Of a stretch of 64,000 bases of DNA, positions 57,444 to 64,000 are shown piece by piece (within the stretch, counting starts at the first letter, position 1; every line of letters begins with the position of its first letter). Below the pieces are notes generated by a model. That model worked only from the letters and a program-made list of their open reading frames with translations, was not told where the DNA came from and ran no database searches. The DNA is from Flavobacterium ginsengisoli. Lineage in GTDB: Bacteria; Bacteroidota; Bacteroidia; Flavobacteriales; Flavobacteriaceae. The position numbers and the translations under genes are program-made. The stretch lies in NCBI RefSeq assembly GCF_029625315.1, contig NZ_CP121110.1, forward strand, positions 1,975,501 to 2,039,500. The letters run 5' to 3'.

Positions 57444-58640
57444 ATGCCGACAATTTCACTCAAGGGAAGAAACATGCCCGAATCTCCGATACGCAAGCTG
57501 GCTCCTTTTGCTGATTTAGCAAAGAAAAAGGGACACAAGGTGTATCACTTAAACATTGGTCAACCGGATATCAAGACACCGGAAGTGGCCATCGAGGCGG
57601 TAAAAAATATTGATTTGAGTATTATAGAATACAGTCCGTCTGCCGGATATGAAAGCTATAGAAAAAAATTAGCTCATTTTTACCAGCGCCAAAATGTAAA
57701 CGTTAACACAGAAGACATCATTGTAACAACTGGTGGCTCTGAAGCCTTACTTTTTGCACTGGCCACAATTACAGATCCAGGAGATGAAATCATTATCCCG
57801 GAACCTTTTTATGCTAATTATCATGCCTTTGCTTCTTCTACAAGTGCAACTGTAGTGCCTCTAGTTTCTACTATCGAAACTGGATTTGCTTTGCCAAGTA
57901 TTGATGAAGTAGAAAAATTAATAACACCAAAAACAAAAGCCATTCTGATTTGCAACCCTGGAAATCCGACTGGATATTTATATTCTGAAACAGAAATTAA
58001 ACAGCTTGCCAGCTTAATTAAAAAACATGATTTATACTTAATCGCTGATGAAGTATATCGTGAATTTTTATATGATGGCGACGATGTGCACTTTTCTGTA
58101 ATGAATCTTGAAGATGTACAGCAAAACGTAATCATGGTCGATTCTGTTTCTAAACGTTACAGTATGTGCGGAGCAAGAATTGGATGCTTGGTAACTAAAA
58201 ACAAAGATGTTTTGGCAACAGTAATGAAGTTTGCTCAAGCACGTTTAAGTCCGCCAACTATTGAACAGATTGCGTGTGAAGCCGCAATTGACACACCTCA
58301 AAGTTATTTTGACGAAGTAATCGGCGAATACAAAGAACGCCGTAACACTTTAATCGCTGAATTAAATAAAATTGATGGTGTTATTGTAACTAAACCAAAA
58401 GGTGCCTTTTATTGCATTGCAGAGCTTCCTATAAAAGATTCAGACGATTTTGCACAATGGTTACTTGAAAGTTATAACTTAAATGGCGAAACAGTAATGA
58501 TTGCTCCTGCTAAAGGTTTTTATTCGACACCTGGAATGGGACTAAATCAAGTTCGTATTGCCTATGTTTTAAACAAAAAAGATTTGATTACAGCCGTAAA
58601 CATTTTAAAGGAGGCTTTACTAGTTTACAACAACAGATAA
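57444..58640 (+). CDS. PLP-dependent aminotransferase, class I/II
   Basis: 398 aa. The PLP lysine is in VDSVSKRYSMCGARIG; substrate and cofactor residues include NIGQPDIKTPEVAI, TTGGSEALLF, CNPGNPTGYLYSE and IADEVYREFLYDG. The layout fits aspartate/aromatic-type aminotransferases. The exact substrate cannot be told. A terminator follows at 58662. Confidence 0.88.
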   Translation: MPTISLKGRNMPESPIRKLAPFADLAKKKGHKVYHLNIGQPDIKTPEVAIEAVKNIDLSIIEYSPSAGYESYRKKLAHFYQRQNVNVNTEDIIVTTGGSEALLFALATITDPGDEIIIPEPFYANYHAFASSTSATVVPLVSTIETGFALPSIDEVEKLITPKTKAILICNPGNPTGYLYSETEIKQLASLIKKHDLYLIADEVYREFLYDGDDVHFSVMNLEDVQQNVIMVDSVSKRYSMCGARIGCLVTKNKDVLATVMKFAQARLSPPTIEQIACEAAIDTPQSYFDEVIGEYKERRNTLIAELNKIDGVIVTKPKGAFYCIAELPIKDSDDFAQWLLESYNLNGETVMIAPAKGFYSTPGMGLNQVRIAYVLNKKDLITAVNILKEALLVYNNR

Positions 58641-58661
58641 TCAATTCATTATAATACAATT

Positions 58662-58700
58662 TAAAAAGACAATAACGTTTTTCGTTGTTGTCTTTTTTAT
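58662..58700 (+). terminator. Intrinsic terminator after the aminotransferase gene
   Basis: AAAAAGACAATAACG pairs with CGTTGTTGTCTTTTT (G-U pairs included), followed by T. Confidence 0.8.
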
Positions 58701-58844
58701 TTTTAATAATAGTATTTATCTTCAAATTTTAAATTATATCCAAAAAGCGACAATTAAATCCTAAAAACCATAGAATAGGTTTCCTATTTATTAATTATCT
58801 TTACCGCCTTAAAAAGATATACCACATTATAATAGTAGTTCTTA

Positions 58845-59517
58845 ATGATAAATAACGAAGATTTTTTAGACGAAATAGGTGACAGTCACTTCAGCAGTAA
58901 TGCAAAAAACCCTTTAAGAGAGGATGCTTTTGACATCACTGATGAAGAAAAAATAGAAAAAATTAAAAAAGATGTCGAAAGCATTCTACAAACATTAGGA
59001 ATGGATTTGACAGATGACAGCATTAAAGGAACTCCAAACCGAGTTGCAAAAATGTTTGTAAAAGAAATTTTTGGTGGTCTTAACCCAGCAAAACAGCCGA
59101 AAGCTTCTACTTTTGACAATAATTACAAATATGGCGAAATGCTTGTAGAAAAAAACATTACAGTTTATTCTACTTGCGAGCATCACTTACTGCCAATTAT
59201 CGGGCGTGCTCATGTTGCTTATATCTCAAGCGGACGCGTGATTGGTTTATCAAAAATGAACCGTATTGTTGAGTATTATGCAAAAAGACCTCAAGTACAA
59301 GAGCGTCTAACTATGCAGATTGTTCAAGAACTTCAAAAAGCTTTAGGAACAGAAGATGTTGCCTGTGTGATTGATGCAAAACACCTTTGCGTAAACTCTC
59401 GCGGAATTAAAGATATCGAAAGCAAGCACAGTAACTTCTGAGTTTGGTGGAAAATTCAAAGATCCTCAAACGAAAAGAGAATTCTTAGATTATATCAAAC
59501 TAGACACTCAATTCTAA
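58845..59517 (+). CDS. folE: GTP cyclohydrolase I, one frameshift near the 3' end
   Basis: 223 aa joined. It makes 7,8-dihydroneopterin triphosphate for folate and related pterins. The zinc and active-site motifs are present: VYSTCEHHLLPIIGRAHVAY, GLSKMNRIVEYYAKRPQVQE and ACVIDAKHLCVNSRGIK. The frame breaks at GCAAGC 59422-59427; corrected it reads IESNTVTSEFGGKF and ends DYIKLDTQF, the normal C-terminus. Without correction the last 30 residues are lost. Confidence 0.92.
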
Positions 59518-59524
59518 ATATTTG

Positions 59525-59605
59525 GGTTAATCGTTTATTTGTTTAATCGTTTAATCGAAAAAAACAGTTGAACAAATAAACGGTTAAACGATTAAACAAA
59601 TAAAC
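59525..59605. repeat. CGATTAAAC array with inverted arms before the four-helix-bundle gene
   Basis: Left arm GGTTAATCGTTTATTTG and TTTAATCGTTTAATCG; right arm GTTGAACAAATAAACGG and TTAAACGATTAAACAAATAA. The right arm ends at the start codon of the next gene. Confidence 0.75.
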
Positions 59606-59971
59606 ATGTACATTTTTTCTTTTGAGAAACTTGAAGTGTGGCAAAATGCAAGAATGTTCATTTTGGATATTTATAAATTGACTAGTAAATTTCCATCAAA
59701 TGAATTATTCGGAATAACATCTCAAATAAAAAGAAGCGCATCTTCGATTGCAACAAATATTGCTGAAGGAACTTCAAGAAATACAAGTAAGGACAAAGCT
59801 CATTTTTTAACGATTTCTTACTCATCTGCAATGGAAACTTTAAATCATTTAATCATTTCAAAAGATTTAAATTATGTTTCAGAAACAGATTATGTAGCAT
59901 CAAGAGAAAAAATTGAAAAAATTTGTAATCAAATAAATAATCTAAAAAAATATTATCTTTCACAACAATAA
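59606..59971 (+). CDS. Four-helix-bundle protein (S23 / bAvd-like, TIGR02436 type)
   Basis: 121 aa. The signature is FEKLEVWQNARMFILDIYKL, QIKRSASSIATNIAEGTSRN, and helix-rich SYSSAMETLNHLIISKDL. Members are known from 23S rRNA intervening sequences and as accessory proteins near some mobile elements. Here it lies between folE and cysS and is flanked on both sides by CGATTAAAC repeats (59525-59605, 59998-60030), which may mark an insertion. No tandem reverse transcriptase is present. Confidence 0.85.
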   Translation: MYIFSFEKLEVWQNARMFILDIYKLTSKFPSNELFGITSQIKRSASSIATNIAEGTSRNTSKDKAHFLTISYSSAMETLNHLIISKDLNYVSETDYVASREKIEKICNQINNLKKYYLSQQ

Positions 59972-59997
59972 ATCCGATAATCCGAATTAAACAAAAT

Positions 59998-60030
59998 TAA
60001 CGGTTAAACGATTAAACGATTAAACAAAAA
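59998..60030. repeat. CGATTAAAC words before cysS
   Basis: TTAACGGTTAAACGATTAAACG and ATTAAACAAAAATAC end 4 nt before the cysS ATG. It lacks a clear left arm nearby, but pairs in orientation with the array at 59525-59605 across the intervening gene. Confidence 0.6.
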
Positions 60031-60034
60031 TACT

Positions 60035-61516
60035 ATGCCACTATATAGCAGTCAACCTCTAAAAATATACAATTCACTTTCGGGTGAAAAAGAAGATTTC
60101 AAACCAATCCATGAAGGAAACGTTGGAATGTATGTTTGTGGACCTACCGTATATAGTAATGTCCATTTAGGAAACGTGAGAACTTTTATGTCTTTTGATG
60201 TAATTTTTAGATATTTTCTTCATTTGGATTATAAAGTTCGTTATGTTCGAAATATCACCGATGTTGGACATATCGTAGACGATGTGGATGAAGGTGAAGA
60301 TAAAATTGCCAAAAAAGCGCGTTTAGAACAATTAGAACCAATGGAAGTAGTACAACGCTACACTGTTGACTTTCACAACATTCTAAAAGCTTTCAATTTT
60401 TTACCTCCAAGCATCGAGCCTACAGCAACAGGACACATTATTGAGCAAATTGAAATTATTAAAAAAATAATCGATAAAGGCATTGCATATGTTGCTAATG
60501 GTTCAGTATATTTTGATGTTGTAAAATATAACGAAACCAATAATTACGGTATCTTAAGCGGTAGAAATATCGATGATATGTTAGCTAACACCCGTGATCT
60601 TGATGGACAGTCGGACAAGAGAAATCCTCAGGATTTTGCCTTATGGAAAAAAGCAGAACCAGAACATATCATGAGATGGCCTTCTCCTTGGAGCGATGGT
60701 TTCCCAGGATGGCATTTGGAATGTACTGCAATGAGCACCAAATATCTTGGAAATCATTTTGACATTCACGGAGGTGGAATGGATTTAAAATTCCCGCACC
60801 ACGAATGTGAAATTGCCCAAAATGAAGCTTGCACAGGTCAGGCACCAGTAAATTACTGGATGCACGCCAACATGCTTACCCTAAACGGAAAGAAAATGGC
60901 AAAATCGACTGGAAATAATATTCTTCCAGGCGAGATTCTTAGCGGAGATAATAATATCTTGAGCAAACCTTTTTCTGCTTCTGTAACTCGTTTTTTCATG
61001 CTTCAAGCACATTATAGAAGTATTTTAGACTTTTCTGATGATGCTATTGTTGCGACCGAAAAAGGATACAAAAGATTAATGGAAGCACTTGATGCTTTGC
61101 CAAATATTACGGCAGGAAATTCTAGCTCTATAGATTTTGCGGCTTGGAAACAGCTTTGCTACGATGCCATGAACGACGATTTCAATACGCCAATTCTAAT
61201 TGCACAATTGTTTGAAGCGGTTCGCTATATCAACTTATTAAAAGATGGCAAAGAAACTATTTCTGCGAATGATTTAGCTGATTTTAAAACAGCAGTAAAT
61301 GCTTTTGTATATGATGTTTTAGGTCTTAACGACGACAAGGCTGCAGATGGCGATAGCGACAAACTAGATGGCGTAGTAAACATGCTTATCGAAATGAGAA
61401 ATCAGGCAAGAGCAGATAAAAACTTTGCACTTTCTGACCAGATTCGCGATCAGTTAATCGCTTTAGGAATTCAGCTTAAAGACGGAAAAGAAGGAACTAC
61501 GTTTAGCATACAATAA
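60035..61516 (+). CDS. cysS: Cysteinyl-tRNA synthetase
   Basis: 493 aa, intact. Zinc ligands and HIGH motif: [20 protein letters not shown]; second metal set in WHLECTAMS and [14 protein letters not shown] (the GCTTGC at 60827-60832 here is genuine coding); KMSKS as [11 protein letters not shown]. The C-terminal anticodon region is helical. It charges tRNA-Cys. Confidence 0.96.
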   Translation: MPLYSSQPLKIYNSLSGEKEDFKPIHEGNVGMYVCGPTVYSNVHLGNVRTFMSFDVIFRYFLHLDYKVRYVRNITDVGHIVDDVDEGEDKIAKKARLEQLEPMEVVQRYTVDFHNILKAFNFLPPSIEPTATGHIIEQIEIIKKIIDKGIAYVANGSVYFDVVKYNETNNYGILSGRNIDDMLANTRDLDGQSDKRNPQDFALWKKAEPEHIMRWPSPWSDGFPGWHLECTAMSTKYLGNHFDIHGGGMDLKFPHHECEIAQNEACTGQAPVNYWMHANMLTLNGKKMAKSTGNNILPGEILSGDNNILSKPFSASVTRFFMLQAHYRSILDFSDDAIVATEKGYKRLMEALDALPNITAGNSSSIDFAAWKQLCYDAMNDDFNTPILIAQLFEAVRYINLLKDGKETISANDLADFKTAVNAFVYDVLGLNDDKAADGDSDKLDGVVNMLIEMRNQARADKNFALSDQIRDQLIALGIQLKDGKEGTTFSIQ

Positions 61517-61524
61517 AAAAAGTG

Positions 61525-61596
61525 ATCAGTGTTCAGTTTTTTAGTATTCAGTTTCAAACTTTATACTGACTGAACACTGAATACTAAACTAACTGA
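61525..61596. repeat. CAGTGTTCAG/CTGAACACTG inverted word array
   Basis: CAGTGTTCAGTTTTTTAGTA and TTCAGTTT on the left; GACTGAACACTGAATACTAA on the right (to about 61596). It lies between cysS and yidD, ending 12 nt before the yidD start. Confidence 0.7.
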
Positions 61597-61607
61597 TACA
61601 AAAAAAT

Positions 61608-61856
61608 ATGTTTTCAAAAATTTTAATATATCCGTTTGTATTGTTAGTCCGTTTTTATCAGACTGCTATTTCGCCGTTTACGCCAGCTGCCTGCAGATTT
61701 GAGCCGACTTGTTCGACTTACATGATTCAAGCGCCGCAAATTCACGGATTGTTCTATGGCGGTTTTTTAGGCATTAAACGCATCTTAAGCTGTCACCCTT
61801 GGGGAAGAAGCGGTTACGATCCTGTTCCTGAAAAAAAATGCAATCACAAACATTAA
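61608..61856 (+). CDS. yidD: YidD membrane-protein insertion factor
   Basis: 82 aa. The family signature is present: [20 protein letters not shown], then [35 protein letters not shown]. It acts with the Sec/YidC insertase at the inner membrane. It lies immediately upstream of lgt with 63 nt between. Confidence 0.93.
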   Translation: MFSKILIYPFVLLVRFYQTAISPFTPAACRFEPTCSTYMIQAPQIHGLFYGGFLGIKRILSCHPWGRSGYDPVPEKKCNHKH

Positions 61857-61919
61857 CCTTTTAGAAAGCGGCACTTTACATTAAATATTTATTTTTACAG
61901 CTATATAAAACATTTATAC

Positions 61920-62852
61920 ATGACACACGCCTTAAATTTAGTTTGGAATCCTTCTGAGGGAATCAACTTAGGATTTTTTATGATTCGCTATTACAGCTTA
62001 ATGTTTGTAATTGCTTTTGGTTTAGGATGGTTCCTAATGAAAAAGATTTTCGAAAGAGAAAACGAATCGATTGAAAAACTAGATTCTTTATTTGTTTGGA
62101 CAGTTCTTGCAACTTTAATTGGAGCGCGTTTAGGTCATGTCTTCTTTTACGATTGGGAATATTTTAGAAATCACATTTTAGAAATTTTCCTTCCGTTTAA
62201 ATTCGAACCTGAATTTCAATTTACAGGTTTCCAAGGATTAGCAAGTCATGGGGCTGCAATTGCGATTATTATTGCAATGTATTACTACAGCAAAAAAATA
62301 CTAAAACGTTCTTTACTATGGATCTTAGACCGCGTTGTAATACCTGTTGCAAGTGGCGCTATTTTTGTACGTTTAGGAAATTTCTTTAATTCTGAAATTA
62401 TAGGTCACGAAACTTCATCTGCTTTTGGAATCCGTTTTCTTCACGATACATTTAGCAAAGCCGAAGCAGTACAAAAAACAGGTATTGCCGATCCCAAAGA
62501 AGCTTACAATGCAATTGCAACAGATCCAAAATTTGCAACATTATTAGCAGAAGTTCCTTCAAGACATCCTACACAATTATATGAAGCATTCTGTTATGTT
62601 TTTGTATTTGCTATTTTATTCTTTTTATACTGGAGAACAAATGCAAGACTTAAATCTGGTCTTTTATTCGGATTATTTTTAGTGCTTTTATTTGTTGTTC
62701 GTTTCGTTGTCGAATTTGTAAAAGAAAGCCAAGGCGGTTTCGAAAGCGAATTAGGCTTATTCTCAACAGGACAATGGTTAAGTATACCTTTTATCATTAT
62801 AGGGCTTTTCTTTATCATTAGAGCGCAAAGAAATCCTTTAGCAGAGTCATAA
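61920..62852 (+). CDS. lgt: Prolipoprotein diacylglyceryl transferase
   Basis: 310 aa with about seven transmembrane helices. It transfers diacylglyceryl from phosphatidylglycerol to the lipobox Cys. The key motifs are GLASHGAAIAI (catalytic His region), RLGNFFNSEIIG and RHPTQLYEAFCYVFVFAIL. It provides the first step for the many lipoproteins in this window. Confidence 0.93.
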   Translation: MTHALNLVWNPSEGINLGFFMIRYYSLMFVIAFGLGWFLMKKIFERENESIEKLDSLFVWTVLATLIGARLGHVFFYDWEYFRNHILEIFLPFKFEPEFQFTGFQGLASHGAAIAIIIAMYYYSKKILKRSLLWILDRVVIPVASGAIFVRLGNFFNSEIIGHETSSAFGIRFLHDTFSKAEAVQKTGIADPKEAYNAIATDPKFATLLAEVPSRHPTQLYEAFCYVFVFAILFFLYWRTNARLKSGLLFGLFLVLLFVVRFVVEFVKESQGGFESELGLFSTGQWLSIPFIIIGLFFIIRAQRNPLAES

Positions 62853-62870
62853 ATTTTCAATATAAATAAA

Positions 62871-62906
62871 GAATGCCTAATATCACGTATTGGGCATTTT
62901 CTTTTT
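62871..62906. terminator. Bidirectional terminator
   Basis: AATGCCTAATA pairs with TATTGGGCATT around TCACG (one G-U pair). It lies between convergent genes ending at 62852 and 62905. Confidence 0.75.
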
Positions 62907-63516
62907 ATAGCTGACAGGAAATACCAAATTCGATATTCTTTGTATTATATCCTGCATTACTGCTTCCTAATCCAGCATTAGAAACATGTCTTACACTAGG
63001 ACGAATATCAAACTTAAATTTATCATAGCTTGCGGCAAAACCAACTGCTAAAACATCAGCAAAAGCAAAACCTTTAGACATTCGCTCGGTTTCTGTATCT
63101 GTAATCATCGGACCAATACTTCCCAAAACATAAAACGAACATGTTTTACCAATAGGTTTACGCACTAGAAAACCACAATTAAGCACATATTCGCGAATAT
63201 CTTTTAATCGTGTAAATTCGTCTCTTTTTTGCTGATAATTGGGCGTATCAGGTTTAACAAAATAAAAGTTCAATAGTTGATGTTCAGCAAAATTAATCTC
63301 AGGCTGAACTAAAATCTGATATTGAAAGTGCTTTGTTTCTTTTAATCTATAATATAGCTGAACTTTGTAAAATTGATTGGTAAACATGTAGTTTCTATTA
63401 CTGAATTCACTTCCAAAACCATAATTAAAACCTAAGGAAAAATTTGATTCACCTTTCTGTGCGTTCATTTCTACAGCCATAAGAAACAATAAGACTAAAA
63501 GTAATTTTCTTGTCAT
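62905..63516 (-). CDS. PagL-like acyloxyacyl hydrolase (lipid A deacylase)
   Basis: 203 aa. The signal peptide ends EMNAQK. An outer-membrane barrel pattern is followed by RHVSNAGLGSSNAGYNTKNIEFG, which matches the His-Ser-Asn motif (HxSNAG) of the PagL catalytic dyad. It would remove an acyl chain from lipid A and alter the surface. The call is by motif. Confidence 0.72.
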   Translation of the reverse strand: MTRKLLLVLLFLMAVEMNAQKGESNFSLGFNYGFGSEFSNRNYMFTNQFYKVQLYYRLKETKHFQYQILVQPEINFAEHQLLNFYFVKPDTPNYQQKRDEFTRLKDIREYVLNCGFLVRKPIGKTCSFYVLGSIGPMITDTETERMSKGFAFADVLAVGFAASYDKFKFDIRPSVRHVSNAGLGSSNAGYNTKNIEFGISCQL

Positions 63517-63548
63517 AAATCATTCTAAAATTCTTTTAAATATAGCAC

Positions 63549-63581
63549 AAAAAAAAGATCCAGCTTTCACTGGATCTTTTC
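63549..63581 (-). terminator. Intrinsic terminator (secDF)
   Basis: AAAAAAGATCCAG pairs with CTGGATCTTTT around CTTTCA; it follows the minus-strand secDF gene end at 63600. Confidence 0.75.
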
Positions 63582-63599
63582 ATATAACTAGAGCAATAA

Positions 63600-64000
63600 T
63601 TATGCTTTATTGTGTTTGTCTTCGATTGTGTGTTTCTCATCACTAGAAATCGTATCAACCAATACTGGCGTAGCGATAAATAATGAAGAGTAAGTACCCA
63701 CAATAATACCGATTAACATTGCGAAGATAAATCCTCTGATAGACTCTCCACCGAAGATAAACATCGTTAATAATACGATAATCATCATTAATGAAGTATT
63801 CAATGTTCTAGATAATGTAGTATTAATAGAAGCGTTTACGATATCTTCGAAACTTCCTTTACGGTTTCCGATGATAAACTCTCTCACCCTGTCAAATACG
63901 ATTACAGTATCGTTCATAGAGTAACCAATTACTGTTAAGATCGCAGCGATAAAGTGCTGATCCATTTCCATGTGGAATGGCATGAATTTGTAACATAATG
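63600..64000 (-). CDS. secDF: Protein translocase SecDF, C-terminal part (runs off the window)
   Basis: 134 residues are visible, ending EDKHNKA; the frame is open through the window edge. The segment holds the last membrane helices: HFIAAILTVIGYSMNDTVIV, FDRVREFIIGNRKGSFED (the SecF signature), NTTLSRTLNTSLMMIIVLL and GESIRGFIFAMLIGIIVGTYSS. SecD and SecF use the proton gradient to drive protein export; in Bacteroidota they are often fused. Confidence 0.9.
   Translation of the reverse strand, partial: LCYKFMPFHMEMDQHFIAAILTVIGYSMNDTVIVFDRVREFIIGNRKGSFEDIVNASINTTLSRTLNTSLMMIIVLLTMFIFGGESIRGFIFAMLIGIIVGTYSSLFIATPVLVDTISSDEKHTIEDKHNKA

Noticed and set aside
18969-60832. The GCTTGC or GCAAGC words at 18969, 19056, 25334, 39360, 45240 and 60827 as further errors.
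   Set aside because: Each lies in an open frame and reads sensible residues (for example ACKN, KLAD, NEACTG), so they are genuine sequence.
1-64000. tRNA or rRNA genes.
   Set aside because: I saw no convincing cloverleaf with a TTCRANNCC arm and no conserved rRNA segment. A scan by eye could miss a tRNA.

Overview
The window looks like chromosomal DNA of a Flavobacterium or close relative (Bacteroidota). The support is: low GC throughout; a type IX secretion trio (type B sorting-domain protein, PorP/SprF, OmpA/PD40 protein); families common in that group (DUF4197, DUF5723, Coa1-like, fused SecDF, AraC-type regulator, CHASE3 kinase); promoters resembling TTG / TAnnTTTG; and very AT-rich intergenic DNA full of short inverted repeats. 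I saw no rRNA, no tRNA I can support and no CRISPR.

Layout. 1-3.7 kb: two tandem small paralogs, a Coa1-like protein, a lipoprotein, DUF4197 and purU. 3.9-4.35 kb: a 140-bp duplicated unit ending in a GC-rich hairpin, a candidate pair of small RNAs. 4.5-6.4 kb: metal-receptor protein and pyrF. 6.6-13.3 kb: a stress and signalling block (Dps, CsbD, AraC-type regulator, response regulator, CHASE3 histidine kinase, DUF4142, porin, several small membrane proteins). 13.5-17.7 kb: DUF5723 protein, a lipoprotein and prfA, separated by CTAAG-type repeat arrays. 18-25.6 kb: an accessory region of orphan genes, two predicted PD-(D/E)XK-type proteins, a REP-like palindrome, an XRE regulator and an IS3-type element with two overlapping transposase genes. 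25.8-37 kb: small membrane and secreted proteins, a Gre-type factor, a leucine-rich-repeat lipoprotein, topoisomerase III and tandem lipoproteins. 37-45.3 kb: an MFS transporter and a metal/siderophore uptake group (two TonB receptors, a PepSY protein, DUF4198). 45.4-49.4 kb: an orphan polyvalent-type kinase, valS, DUF1573. 49.5-57.3 kb: the type IX secretion cluster and a PDZ aspartyl protease. 57.4-64 kb: aminotransferase, folE, a four-helix-bundle protein, cysS, yidD, lgt, a PagL-like protein and the end of secDF.

Two things stand out beyond gene content. First, about twenty single-base frame disruptions hit otherwise normal genes, including housekeeping genes (prfA, topB, pyrF, folE, purU). 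Eleven share one signature: an extra base in a GTTGC/GCAAC word, nearly always giving GCTTGC or GCAAGC. I therefore annotate these genes as single loci and suspect a motif-dependent sequencing artefact, perhaps caused by base modification, rather than gene decay. Second, many gaps carry arrays of short degenerate words (8-11 bp) followed by the same words inverted. The word differs from locus to locus (CTAAG, CGCAAAG, CACGAATT/GCAGATT, CGATTAAAC, CAGTGTTCAG). These arrays abut gene ends and, for valS, cysS and a four-helix-bundle gene, sit directly before the start codon.

All calls come from reading the sequence and protein motifs by eye. No database search, structure prediction or repeat statistics were run.
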